64,000 nucleotides of DNA from Hemerocallis citrina (GCA_017893485.1 CM030368.1:106151549-106215548), one strand, 5' to 3'; positions 21,444 through 33,560 are shown, numbered from the stretch's first letter. Program-made: numbers and translations. The notes: generated by a model not told the origin, from the letters alone.

Positions 21444-24175
21444 TGTACAACCCCGTATTTTCAAATATTATTTTTATATTTGAAAATGAATTTAAATTTA
21501 TTTTTGGAGATTTAATGAATATTTTCAGAAAAAATTATCTTTTGTACATGTGCGAAACACGTGCAATTCCTTTCATGAGAAGTTTGAAAATTTAGTTTTC
21601 TTTGTGGAAAATCATTATTTAATATTTGAGATTTAATTAGTATTTTTCCAGATTTTTCTGAAATTCATTGGAACTATTTGCAATTTTTGAGAAAGGAAGG
21701 ACCTTTTTGTAAAATTGACAATTTTAAGGGTTAAAGTGCAAATACAATTTCTGGACGTTTTGAACAGTAGTAATGGAGATTTAGAATGTATATTTACTAT
21801 TAAATCCAAATTTAAATGAGTTTTGATGAGATTTTCAAAAAATGATCTATACATGCAAATTGTATTTTTGGAAAGGATTGTTTTGCAAAATAGGGTAAAA
21901 CCCTAAATCTATTTCCGGGTTATTTAAAAGAAATCTCTTCCAGCCGTCATTATTTTGGTGACTTGTTTTGGAGAAGCAAAAAGGAGAATTTTGGATCTAG
22001 CAAGGAGGAAAGCTTTTGTGGATTTTCTTAAATCAAGGTGAGTGGCATTTGTTTGTGTTGTTGCTTGATTTTGTGAATGATATGACATTGTTGTTTTGAT
22101 TTATGTGAATGACATCGTTTAACTTTACTCCGTTATATGAATGATATGCTCCTTGTATTGTGATGTGAATGTATATGAACCATTGTTATTGTTGGACCAT
22201 ATTTGTGAAACTTATGGATATTGAGAAGATCTTGAGTTATGAAATTATATTGTTTGAAAGCATGTTAAGAATTGATCATGGTTGTGATCGGATGGTGAAC
22301 ATCTGGATCTGGAGTATACAAATCAGATTTTGATCTTAGTTGTGAAAGGAGATTAGTTTTGAGAAACCCTAATGGAAAGATTAGTGATTATGGATCTTGA
22401 GAATTGAATTTCGATATTTGGATGATTGAGTAATGTATCCTTTATGGAGTTTATTTGAGGTTGATTATTTTGCCTGAGAACGAACTATTTTTCATGGACA
22501 ATGAATCTTTAGAACTCCAGTTTGGACTTTGTAATTAGACCTAAAATATGAGAACTGTAGGCCGACAGTCGACTGGCCTACCATGCAGTCGACTGGTACG
22601 ACTCTACTGGTACACTTTCAGTCTTTGGAGAAACGTTCTGGACAGTCGACTTGACTCTTAGCAGTCGACTGATCCACTGAGATGTATTTTGTAAAATGTG
22701 TTCTGGACAGTCGACCTAGACTACGGTCAGTCGACTGATCCACTGAGTTATATTTTGTTCAGTCCTTTTTAGGGACAGTCGACCATTAGCCTTTTTAAGT
22801 CGACTGTTATGACTTAGTTTATTTTTCGTAAAATTTTGGATATTTGACCTCTGGGCAGTCGACTGGTCTACTGTACAGTCGACTGGTACTGATGGATCTT
22901 TTGTAATCTTTAGAGTTGTTTCGAATGATTGGTTTTCAGATTATTCAGTCTATATGTGATCTTTGATTCAGTATTTGATTTTTGAGATATTCAGTTATGA
23001 ATATGATTTTGAGATATTCAGTTGAGCCACTCTTGTTAGTGGAATTTGTTTAGACTTTTGAGTTTGAGTCTCTAGAGGTAGGTGACCCTAGTATACCGGT
23101 GTTGAGATATTTGTTGAGTTATTTGTTGAGACCCGTTGAGGCATATTCAGTTATTCAGTTTTGAGTTATCCCGGTAGGGTACACCGACTCTAGGAGATTT
23201 TGTTGAGTAATTCTGTAACCCAAAAACAATAAGGACAGGCATTAGTAGTGTTATGACGAATGGAAACATGAGTTATGCACCTCAGTATGACTTTAGATGT
23301 GAGATTTAATCTCCTGAATTATCCAAATGATTTACTTGAGATGTGAGACTTATCTCCGGAATTATCCAGGTAGATTGCCTGAGATGCGAGATATTTCTCC
23401 GGAATTATCCAGGTAGTTATTTGAGATGTGGGATTGATCTCTGGAATGATCAAGGTCGAGGCGACGCTTGTGGGGTATTCATGTGATGATGTGTTTATGT
23501 CTAGATGTGAGATGATCTCCGGAATTATCTAAGTGGTTACTTGAGATGTGGGATCAATCACGGAATTATCAGGCAGGGACTAATCCTCATAGTTTATCTT
23601 TATCTCTTAGTAATCATCGTAGTCTGCATACAGCATTTGTGTTTTCTTGACTCATTTTCATGCATTCGGTTTTGCTGATTTCCACACTTGACATTTGGTT
23701 TTCATATCACCTGTTTTCACTTCTTGTTACTTCTTATTTTGGTATATTTGGTTCACTACCTTTTGTTGAGAATATCATGATTTATGTTCATTTATGTTGC
23801 TTGTTTGATTTTATGTCACTTACACCATTTATGGCTAACCCCGTTAGTTTTGGGGTTAGGGTTCACCTCTAGCCTCACATGTTGCAGGTTGTTGCTTAGA
23901 ATTGGAGGTTGGATGCCTGAGTTGACTTTGAGTTGAATTGGATTATTTAGTGCTTAGTGTAAAATTTGTAAAGGTATATTTGAGGAAATTTTGAGTTGTA
24001 AATAAAATAAATTTGAGATGAGATGTTTAGACTTCCGCTGAGATTTGTAATAATTGTTGTAATAAAGCTGAAAACTTTAGTGGTGTTGTTTGTGTTATTA
24101 TTACAATTGAAGTGGATTGCTGGGAATGTGCCACGTATTTTCTAAGCTCTTATATCAGAAATTCGGGGCGCTACA
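21444..24175 (+). repeat. 3' LTR of the Tekay-type element
   Basis: Nearly identical to 13746-16475. The CAGTCGACTG cluster lies at 22560-22892 and the roughly 50-bp tandem units at 23290-23573. Most differences from the 5' LTR are transitions. Confidence 0.95.
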
Positions 24176-24308
24176 AGTATATTCTTGTTATATTTCTTTT
24201 TATGATGTTGAGTCGATCCTACAGCTTATGAATGTTGAAAATCATTCGCTAGACTTTGTTACGCACTTGTATTCCATATTCCTTTGGGAAGCGGGCCGTG
24301 ACAGAAGT

Positions 24309-25026
24309 ACTATGATGTAGTGACCGCTTTGCTTCTGGACCATCTTCTTGAATTCTTTGAACTTTTCTAGGGCTTCCGATTTCTCCTTCATGAAATAAAT
24401 CCAAGTCATTCTGCTATAATCAACAATTAATGTGAGGAAATATCTGTTACCTGCAAGTGACACTACTTCAAATGGTCCTGCTGTGTCGGTATGTACCAAC
24501 TGAAGCAGATGTATTGCTCTTCTGGATTTTCCAACCTCGAAGCTTCTTCGGTGTTGCTTCCCCTTCAAGAATCCTTCACAAAATTGGTCTAGATGTTTGA
24601 TTTGTGGTAAGCCTCTCACCATTTTCTCCTTTTATAGGAGATTGAGGCCATTGAATGCTATATGCCCGAATCGAAGATGCCAAAGCCATGACTCATCTTT
24701 GATGATAGATTGTAGGCATTTTAGAGAATTTGTATTAAGATTTAAAGTAAACAGTCTATTTCTAGACTTGTTGACTTTTTCAATTGTTTCTCCTTTGCTT
24801 TTGATGGTGAGACGGAAATCCTTCATATGGATGTCGTAGCCTCTTTCAAGAAGTTGTCCTAGACTTAGAATATTGTTACGTAATGTAGGTACATAATAAA
24901 CATCAGAAATGTACCTATGACCACCGGCTTTTATCTGGATCATAACATCGCCATTTCCTTGTACAGAGTTCTTGGACTTGTCACCAAAAATAACTTCGCC
25001 GTCAACTGATTCATTCAACTCGGTGA
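24309..25026 (-). pseudogene. Copia A protease C-terminal part, GAG-pre-integrase and integrase N-terminal half
   Basis: On the minus strand from 25026: FFTELNESVDGEVIFGDKS, YVPTLRNNILSLGQLLERGY (end of protease), then SWLWHLRFGHIAFNGLNLL (GAG-pre-integrase). A TAA follows at about 24632. Then come GLPQIKHLDQFCEGFLKGK, HTDTAGPFEV (first catalytic Asp), YFLTLIVDYSRMTWIYF and VQKQSGHYI, where the frame is cut by the nested element at 24303. The missing halves are at 31824 onward and at 10095 downward. Confidence 0.9.
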
Positions 25027-25031
25027 AGAAT

Positions 25032-28000
25032 TGTAACCCCCGTTCCCGTAAATACATATTTTCAAAAAATATTTTCTGTATTTTGATTATTTAAAAATTC
25101 ATTTTTGTTTTAATTCGATTTGGACCTTCTATTGAAATCTTTTCTAATCGAAATTTTATTTATTTCAAATAATGGTGTATTTTAACTCCATTTTCTACTT
25201 CTAATTGATCGACTATTTATATTTTATATTACTATTTGGATTTTAATTAATATGTTAATCTAAATGTATTCTTTTAATTTATTTTATTTTTAATTAAACC
25301 GTGTAAGAATTTTTTTGTGCAACCTATGAAAAAATTGTGCATTGTGTAATCAATTATTAAACCTATTTTTATTATCCATTTATTCTATTTCCCTCTTATT
25401 GGATCTCAACCTATTACCCAATACCCTATTTAACCCTATATATAATACCATTCTTATACCCTATACTAAACCCTACCCTAACCCTAGCTGCTATACCCTT
25501 GTTCATCCCCTACCCCTGTGCAGACCCCATCAATTGTGCACCTTCTTCAACCTTTCCCTCACCAGCCCCCTCGTCGCCCTTGTCCCTACCTTCAGCACCG
25601 CGCCCGCAACCCATCATCATCATCGCCTCTTGCTCAACTTGCCGACCTCCCTCCTTCCTCGTCGACAACCCCCATCGACGCCCAAAACACCAAAACCCCA
25701 AATCCCGACCTCCTCCTCTGTCCTCATCGTCAACAGAATAACCATACCCCATCGCTGCTCCCTTGTTCCGTCGATAGCGCCGCCATCGACCGCCTCAGCC
25801 CCGCTGCCGGCTCTAGTCGACCACCACTGCTAGCGAGAACCCCATAGCCTGCACACCTCTCTTCCTCTGTTTTCCCTTCAAAATAGAGGACACCGTTCAA
25901 GCCCCTATGCGTCTTCTTCCCCTGAGCGCTGTAGACCACCGGACGCCACCCTCGCCTCACCCCGAGCACCCCGTTGTCGCCGCCTGTCTTCGACACGCAA
26001 CGCCACCACTGCCGAGGTCCCCACCACCGTTACTCTTCCGTTGTAATCACTGTACACATTTGTGCATGAGTGGCTGATGGGCTGGAGGAATGTTGTTTGC
26101 TGTTCTGGAGGAAGTGTCGTGTTTGCTGTTTTGTGAAGTGGAGAAGGATTTGATTCTTTTGCTGTTTGGAGTTTGTCTTGTTGTGTTGGTGTAGCACGTA
26201 GATTGCACGTGTTTTTGTGCTTTCGCCATCCGTGTTCGTTGCTTTGGGATTCTTATCCCATTATTCTTGGTATTCGTTCTCACCGTTTATAAGACAAGTC
26301 ACTGTCCTCTTAAATTGTTAATTGTATCAAATTCAAGTTTTATTGAAATTCTTGCAAGTAGATCCTAATCGTTTATTGTCTCATTGTATTGACTATCTTT
26401 CGTTGGGTCTATTGAGGGTTTACAAGAGCTAACCCTAATATTATTGATATCGTGCCACTTTTGACTCCAAAGATTGAATCTTTTATTCATTCATGTAGAA
26501 TTGGTAATAGGGTTGCACATATAGTCACGACACAATGAATTGATTGTAGAAAGAATTGCTAGGTTGTATGTTTGATTGATCGATTGTTGTTTGGTTGATG
26601 TTAAATTAGTGCATGTATGTGTTCTTAATTTTATTGATCATGTTTTTACACTCATCATTCGAACTAAGAAGTTTATCGACTAGTAGAATTGATACCCATC
26701 ATGTTTAATTAAATTATTTCATGAAAAATACCCTAAAACCTGTATCTTACTTGCTAGCTGTATGTTGTCTACTATTTTTGACCCAGTAAATGATCTTAAA
26801 ATGAATAACTTTCTGAATAAGAATTGTAGACTTATCTTTCTAGTTTCTAGAACATCTTGAAATTCTAAATTCCGAGTTGTGTAGCAAAAATTATACCCGT
26901 TTTACTACAGCTGTGTTTTTACTTTCTAATTTTCAGATTCTTGTATATTTGATGTTTAAATAGTAAAAATGCTTATCAAATTTTAAAATATTGCTCTGAA
27001 AGTTTCCATATTGTTAGTGATCATGTTTAGGAGTTTAGAAAATATTTTTAATGAATTTATTATTGAGTTTTTGCAGATTCTAAAAGTGATATCGAGATTC
27101 TGCGTGAACATGAAATCTGTATAGAACAGTGTGTTTAACGTAGTTACTGTTGTCGGATTTTAAAATTTAAATATGCGTTGGAACCGTGTGGAAGTCTAGT
27201 TTTCTAGAATTTCTGACGGATTCAGTTTTCGATTTCTGAAACAGCGGGAAACTGTATTTTTGTACAGATTACTCTTGTTGTCCAGAATTTCACTTTTCAG
27301 TTTTTAGTAGTTAATTAATCCTATATCATTGTATTACATGAATCGACGTATGTATGTTGCATTGCATTATCCTAATGAGTTATTATCATCGTTCTAATTT
27401 TCTTCATGTTATCATCCTATTGTTTCCCTATTAATACTATCGTTCATCGAAATGTCCCTTAATTGTATATTGTATTGTTGTATTGATAAAATAATTAATA
27501 AGCCGGGATTTAAGGGTTGACTTTAGTACTGAACAATATAGGGACTGTACTCGGAGAAGGAGCTCATGTTGCCCTAAATAATGTTCTGGCTATTGTTTTA
27601 TCGTGTGATTGTGGATTACGGCCATAACCCAATTTGTTGTGTATTGTATCATTACCTGTCACGCCCCGCTTCCCAAAAAACACGGAATACAAGAGCGTGA
27701 CGAAGCCCAGCGAATGATTTTAACATCATCCATAAGCTGTAGGATCGACTCAGCATCATAACAAGAATATAACAAGATATATATATAACCAAACATGCAT
27801 GAATAATTTATTAAGCAACGGAAAACAATTGAAACACTAATAATATCCAAATAGTTTTCAATGTCTGGAACAAAAGGTAAAACTCAGGAACATAAGCCAG
27901 TTACAAGTTTTAAGTGGCAAGAATAAATAACACAAAGAAATCAAATAAATTAAGCAGGTCTTTTCTCCATTTGAAGCCTAAAATCTCTGCTCACCAATTC

Positions 28001-31000
28001 CAGCAGGCAGCACGTCTCCAAAGTCCGTTTAATAATTATAAAAGGGGAAAAATAGAGAAAACGCCCTTAGTGCAAGTTAGGGCCACAAATAGTAAACACA
28101 AGTACAAGAAATGTGGATCAAAATTTGGAATCAAGAATATAATAGGGATGCAACAAGTAGTGGGAATTCAAGAACTAGCTAGCAAGAATGAAAACTCAAG
28201 TGATCAGGTTGAGTAACAAATACTAATAGTAGATCAAGTGACTAGTGACATATAAGAGTATCCAACATCAAGTGATAAGTATCAAGTACAAGTGTCAAGT
28301 AACAAGTAACAAGTCAAACGTGTCAAGTTGTCAAGTACAAGTATCAAGTTGCAAGTGTCAAGTATTATATTCAAGTATCAAGTCTCATGTATCATGTCAT
28401 CAAGTATCAAGTAAACATGTATCAAGTTCAAGTTTCATGTTCAAGTCTTGTGGTTATTACTATCTAGGTAGCACTTCATGCATCCATCTTTTTACTACAT
28501 GGTTGCTACATGCAAATCAGTTACGTTTAGGCCTAGTGGTGGATTCTATAGGGCGGTGTACTCAGGTATCAAGTATAAAGCAAGTCATGTTCATGAATCG
28601 GGTAATCATATAACTAGTTCATGTGTCAAGTCATAACAAGACAAGCCATGAATCATATATATACTAGTTCATGGATCAATAATATACTAATCCATGAATC
28701 GATTTATAATATACTAGTTCATGAATCAAATAATATACTAGTTCATGAATCGAATAATAATATACTAGTTCATGAGACTTGTATCAACTGGGAAACACGG
28801 GCCCCCTTCCGAGTACACTTACCTATATTGTCCACTACTATGGTCCTTCCCTTAAACCCCGGCTTGTTACTTTTTATTAATTTTTTATCAAGAAAGCATG
28901 CAAGTATGTGAAACAAGTCAAGAAATCATAATCATGGATATGGAACAAGTTTGAGATATTTATATAGCATATTCGAGGGTCAGCACGAATAAAAATATCA
29001 CGAACAATGAAAATCTCAAATCTGGACAGCATGGCGTTGCTGTACCAAAACTGTGATTCCCATTGCTACGATCTAGAAAATATGGATCCGTCAGAAGATC
29101 TATAAACTAGACTCCTGCCCGGTTCCAACGCATATAATTAAGGTACATAAAAGTTGTGGTAACATGTGTCAAAACAGCAAACGATACTGCCTTTATGTTC
29201 AGCCAGGATTTGTGAATCTAAGTTTATATATGTGAAACAGTGTTGAAACATTGTTAATTAATTCTGAGAAAATTTGGGGATGTTCTCTAGGGCATGTAAA
29301 ATTTCAAGTCAAACGCTTACTATTAGCATCGTTAAATTAATTTGCAAACTAAAGAATTGCAGCAGTTTTGTGAATCTGCGACTACCGACACAGCAATAGT
29401 AAAACTGTGATATCTTCTAGACCGTAACTCAGAATTTAAAAATTCTCAAGGCTATCAACATCTAGACATTTAGAGCTACATTTACTATTCCGGGCTCAGG
29501 TTCAGATTCTGATTTTTAAGGGGTCAAAACAGCAAGTAAAGTTCAGGACAGCAACAAGTGTGAATGTCTTTCATGTATAAGTTGCATGATAATTAGTTGT
29601 TATGAGTCTAGATTAATATGTGATACAAATGCGGGTGTAGTGGTTATCAAATCAGCAAGCAACATCTATTTCTCAACTCAAATGGGTGCAAGATCATCAC
29701 ATCCAAGATACAACACACATCTACAAATCTAGAATTTCTTAATTTCATGTGTTCATGTGACTAGGAGATAAAATGAGCCCAAATAATTGTAAATATAATG
29801 ACGAAGGTGTTGTGACTCTTAAGATTTAGGGATCGACGGAAAAATATTTAAGATCAACAAATGATAAGACAAGAAGGAATCACAACTACAACCTATTTGT
29901 GTTATTTTCAATTAAATGCTTGTACTAGGTCAATAAATTGTACATGGAGAATACTTGCCTTAATGACGGTGAACCCAAACACGAACCAATACGGGATGAG
30001 AATTTCGAGAGGCGAAGCACGAGCACGGAAACGCGCATGCACGTACGAGACACGTGCAAACACCCATACAGGATCGGATCCAGATCTGCACTGGGCTCCA
30101 AAATAGCAAACACAGATCGGTGGTGGGCACGGATCTCGATGCAATCCAATGGTTGAAATTCAAAGTAGCCAACCCCTGCTTCTTCTTCTTCTTGATCGGC
30201 AAACAGGGAGAGAGAGAGCAGGACTGTGACGGCAACGTGATCGTGACTGCGACGGCGACAGGCGGCGCGACGTCGAGGAGCGACGCAGCGATGGGGTGGC
30301 GACGGCAGAGCTTGGTGGCGACTCTGTTCTGGGTTTGAATTAGGGGAGGAGAGCAATGGGAATGGGTTCGAGGGTGTTGAAGGTTGATGATGGTGGTCGG
30401 AGCGGAGATCGAGGTGATGAGGAGATGGGTATCAGCGATGCGATGGTGGTGCAATGATGGCGGTGAGGTTGAAGGGAGGAAATGGCAGCACCAATGGGTT
30501 CAGGAGTTGAGGGAGACGATGGGTTCGGGAGGCAAGGGCGAGGATGGTGGTGAGCTAGGGGATGAGGACGACGAGGAGACAGTGGGCGGTGGTGGAAGTC
30601 GAAGGGTCGACGGTGCAGGCGATGGGATTGGGTTTCGATGAAATGGAGGAAGAAGATGGAAGGGAATGTAGAGAGGTGGCGAGTTTGTTAGGGTTCAACA
30701 GTATTAGGGTTAGGGGGGTTAGGGTTAAGTGTGTTTAGGGTTTAAATAGTTAGGGTTTGGGTTATTGGGTATTTGGATAGCGGGTTTGAGGGGGTTCCAA
30801 CTAGAGACTTAGCCAAAATTCAATATAAATAGGGAAAGAGAGATAGATGGAATAGTCCATTTCTACATGAAGAACGGCACAAAAGAGCAGGACAAACAAT
30901 ACAATTGAATTAAATATTAGCACCAAAAATTGAGTTGAAACCAAAGAATATTTTTATTCGAACTGGAACAAAATATAGGATCTCAATTTGAATACAAAAA

Positions 31001-31818
31001 TACCAGGAATGAAAATACAGTAGAAAAATTACAGATACGGGAAATAGGAGTTACATTGCTGAAGACCGTATCATGCACTGAATATTGATTATCACTGCCG
31101 AGTACATAAATTATTAAATCCACCACTAATTCTAAACGTAAATTGTTTGTATGTAGCAACCATATAGTAAATAAATGGGATGCATAAAGTGCTACATTAG
31201 TTAGGATTAAAATGAATAATAGACTTAAGAATTGACACAACATCGACATTGCATATTGTTCATCATTGTTCCTAATAATATCGAATATTGGCTAAGTGTT
31301 ATTGTTATTGATCATTGAATATTGTTATTGAATATTGAATCATCGTTTATAGTCATTACATCGACTATCATGATATTGATTATTGTTATTGTCCCATGTT
31401 ATTGATTCTCACTGATCCATTGAATTCATTGTTATACCGTTATTCCATTATTCCTTGCTTTCTCTACTTGCTGTCCACGACTTGCTCTAAGGACAATTTT
31501 TTTCTCTTTTTAGATGAAGTGTTTACAGGTGTTTATGGAGAATTGCCTGATGGATTGGGAGAACAACATTGGTGAAGGAATTGATAGCATCGCTACTTAA
31601 TAAATTATTGCTTTGTCATGAAAAATTAATTTGGATATTTTATATTTCTTCATTCTAAGTATTATTGTTTATGAGATTATTATTATTACCTGCACAATTG
31701 TTCTATTTTGATTATATTGTTGAGTTGATCGGATAAACAGCTTATGGGTGACGTTAGTCATTCGCTGGACCAATATCACGTACTCGTATTCCGAATTTTT
31801 GGGAAGCGGGGTATGACA
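25032..31818 (+). mobile_element. Long solo-LTR-like element, copy 2 (interrupted by copy 3)
   Basis: It begins TGTAACCCCCGTTCCCG and ends GGGGTATGACA. The flanks are agaat (25027-25031) and agaac (31819-31823), a 5-bp target duplication with one change, inside the copia A protease. Without copy 3 it is about 3.38 kb. It shares with copy 1 the ccctaa-rich promoter-like zone (25380-25500), the C-rich leader, the aagccggg(g)atttaaggg segment near 27500 and the terminal aatcattcgct…ttgggaagcggg region. No coding domain is seen; ORFs in the C-rich leader are not conserved between copies. Confidence 0.78.
27657..31055 (-). mobile_element. Long solo-LTR-like element, copy 3, inverted within copy 2
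   Basis: On the minus strand it starts TGTAACTCC at 31055 and ends GGGGCGTGACA at 27657, length 3399 bp. It carries the same parts as copies 1 and 2 in reverse: the gttaggg-rich zone (30690-30790), the G-rich complement of the leader (30000-30650) and a caagtatcaagt simple-repeat zone (28250-28790). Flanks ttacc and ttgct differ by two transitions, so a decayed target duplication is possible but unproven. It interrupts copy 2, whose sequence resumes at 31056. Confidence 0.75.
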
Positions 31819-31823
31819 AGAAC

Positions 31824-32886
31824 TCTTTGACGCCGCACATATGATGGCTAGCATCCAAGTCCAAGTACCAAACAATTTGGCTCTTGTTCTCTTGGTCTTT
31901 GTATGTGAGCAGGACTACCGAGTTGTCTCCTCGATCTTCTGCGATGAAGTTCATCTGCTCTGCTACTCCTTCGATTTTTTCTGGACAATTATAACTGAAG
32001 TGGCCATATCTTCTACAGTTGAAGCACTACGACTGGGATCTGTCTCCTTAGTTGTGTCTCCCACGTCCTCTTGTTCTTACGCCTCTCCCTCTTGCTTGAA
32101 AGATGAATTGTTCACGGTCAACGTAACGACCTTGTTAATGAGTTCTCTGATTGTACTGCATGTCACGACCTCGTTGAAAATTTGAGTTGCCTCTGTAGAC
32201 GCCTCTTCCTCTGTAGCTTCGATCTCGGCTTCTTTGTTGATCATCTGAAATTGTTAGTTGACTTTGAAGGGCTTGCTCCAAATTTTCTCCGTGGTTCTGA
32301 TTTATCCTTTGTTCATGGGCTGGAAGTGAACCTTGTAACTCATCAATAGAAACTTTTGAATAATAGCAACTATGTAATCAAATTTTGGAAATAATGATCT
32401 TAGAATTTTTTCAAGTATTCTAGTATCATCAAATTCTTCTCCATTTCGTTTCATTTGATTAGTAATTGTTTGCACTCTATTGAAGAAACCTGAAATAGTC
32501 TTACCAACTTTCATTTTCAAATTTTAAAAGTCAACTCGCAAGGCTTGTAATCGTACCTTCTTTGCTTTTTCGGCTCCTTGATATGAACTTTTTAAAATCT
32601 CCCATGCGTGTTTTGAGGTACTCGCATCTGAGATCTTCTCGAATGCAAACTCTTCAACTCCTTGGTAGATTAGGAACAAAGCTTTTTTGTCCCTTTTTCG
32701 AGTTTCCTTTAACTCGGCCTTCTGAACGGCTGGAAGTGCTGCTTCTGGTTCAGTATAGCCAGTTTCAACCAGCTCCCACAAATCTTGCAAGGCAAGCAAG
32801 ACTCTCATCTGGATGCTCCAATTATCATAATTGGTCCTCATCAACTTAGGAATCTCCGGGTGGATCGTGTTTTCCATATCGTACAC
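31824..32886 (-). pseudogene. Copia A gag and start of protease
   Basis: From 32886 on the minus strand: ENTIHPEIPKLMRTNYDNWS and LQDLWELVETGY (UBN2-type gag), AWEILKSSYQGAEKAKKVRL, a TAA near 32524, then KVGKTISGFFNRVQTITNQMK and RILEKILRSL. A nucleocapsid knuckle CFNCRRYGHFSYNC is encoded around 31985-32028. The protease start reads WYLDLDASHHMCG where the family has a D-S/T-G-A motif, so the active site is altered. The frame is cut at 31819-31823 by long-LTR copy 2. Confidence 0.9.
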
Positions 32887-32920
32887 AAGCTCTTCGGTGA
32901 ACTCCGGTCGATTGAACAGG

Positions 32921-32932
32921 GCTCTGATACCA
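32921..32932 (-). other. Primer binding site of copia A
   Basis: gctctgatacca on the plus strand is TGGTATCAGAGC on the coding strand, the initiator tRNA-Met primer site, three bases from the 5' LTR. Confidence 0.93.
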
Positions 32933-32935
32933 GTT

Positions 32936-33342
32936 TGTTGGAAGAGAGTAGGAATTTTGTTGGGTTAAATGGCAAACAAATTGAAAATTGGAAACTTGTA
33001 TTATATTTAATTATAACAACAAGAAGACTCTTCACTCTTTTAAAACTGATGTTACTACATCTTACAAATATACACTTTCTTCTTTTTTCTTTTTCTTTTT
33101 CTGCTTGTTTCTTGTTCTTGTCTTACTTAATTTTTTTCTTCTTCCCGAAACTCTCATTGATAGGGATGGAAGAAAGGCAACAGACAAACTCCTCATTCCC
33201 CTTTATCACCATTTTCCAATTTTGTGGCTTGTCAGCACTAACCTTGCCACACTTGTCAAACTCTTCATTGTTTCTTTCTCTTTTTTTGTCAACCTTGTTT
33301 GGTGGGTAGGGCCCACTTGTCAAACAAGTTTGACAACCAACA
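32936..33342 (-). repeat. 5' LTR of copia A
   Basis: It has intact TGTTGG…CCAACA ends and is 407 bp long. It matches the left LTR with many substitutions and small indels, clearly more than the Tekay-type LTR pair, so this copia is older. That agrees with the nesting. Confidence 0.92.
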
Positions 33343-33560
33343 AAGATGTGCAGTTGGTCTTGTTAGGTACGGGAAGAAAAGATCTGGAAGACAGGTACGA
33401 AAATTTTAAAATGACCACCGCGATATGGTTGGGGGCTGGGTTGGGTTTTCGGTGAAGATGGCACATAGAATCACTGCCGGTGCTGATATTCTTCTGATGC
33501 CATCAAGATTCGAGCCGTGTGGGCTTAACCAACTCTATGCGATGATGTATGGGACTATTC
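33343..33560 (+). pseudogene. Starch synthase II-like pseudogene, 3' part
   Basis: It resumes exactly after the copia target duplication: DVQLVLLGTGRKDLED, a degraded stretch with one frameshift near 33450, then [20 protein letters not shown] and [16 protein letters not shown]. The last two are the hallmark GT5 acceptor/donor motifs of starch and glycogen synthases. After TIP the sequence diverges from the family and a stop follows. Downstream to 33700 I see no further homology. Confidence 0.85.

Larger units (their letters stand above)
13746..24175 (+). mobile_element. Ty3/gypsy chromovirus, Tekay/Del type, complete but mutated
   Basis: LTRs of 2730 and 2732 bp begin TGTA and end TACA. They are flanked by a perfect 5-bp duplication agtat (13741-13745, 24176-24180). 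The interior shows primer site, gag with zinc knuckle, protease, RT, RNase H, integrase, chromodomain and polypurine tract in gypsy order. The C-terminal chromodomain and long LTRs fit the Tekay (Del) clade. By eye the LTRs differ at roughly 40-55 positions (about 1.5-2%), so it is the youngest datable retroelement here. Four in-frame stops and a lost gag start make it inactive as read. Confidence 0.95.
10101..24303 (+). mobile_element. Long solo-LTR-like element, copy 1 (interrupted by a gypsy element)
   Basis: It begins TGTCACCCCTG and ends CCGTGACA. It is flanked by a perfect 5-bp duplication gaagt (10096-10100 and 24304-24308) inside the copia A integrase. Without the nested gypsy element its length is about 3.77 kb. 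It contains an accctaa-rich promoter-like stretch (10550-10710), TATA-like tatatatata near 10660, a C-rich leader (10740-11200) and a cttgatacttg simple-repeat zone (12900-13290). No gag/pol domain, primer site or polypurine tract is seen inside, so a solo LTR is the simplest reading; a non-autonomous element is possible. Two relatives lie at 25032-31818 and 27657-31055. Confidence 0.8.
6871..33342 (-). mobile_element. Ty1/copia retrotransposon A, with two nested insertions
   Basis: Two LTRs of 408 and 407 bp (6871-7278, 32936-33342) are flanked by a perfect 5-bp target duplication aagat (6866-6870 and 33343-33347). On the minus strand the order is LTR, primer site, gag, protease, integrase, RT, RNase H, polypurine tract, LTR, which is the copia order. 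Removing the insertions at 10101-24303 and 25032-31818 leaves about 5.5 kb, of which 518 bp is an internal tandem duplication. The original element was therefore about 5 kb. Frameshifts and stops throughout make it inactive. It landed in the starch synthase II-like pseudogene. Confidence 0.92.

Noticed and set aside
29925..30641. Overlapping ORFs of 85-164 aa on both strands
   Set aside because: They lie in the GC-rich leader of long-LTR copy 3. The corresponding parts of copies 1 and 2 do not conserve any of these frames.
30690..30790. Possible interstitial telomere repeat (gttaggg copies)
   Set aside because: Units are irregular and the same zone recurs at the same place in three related LTRs, so it is an LTR promoter feature rather than telomeric insertion.
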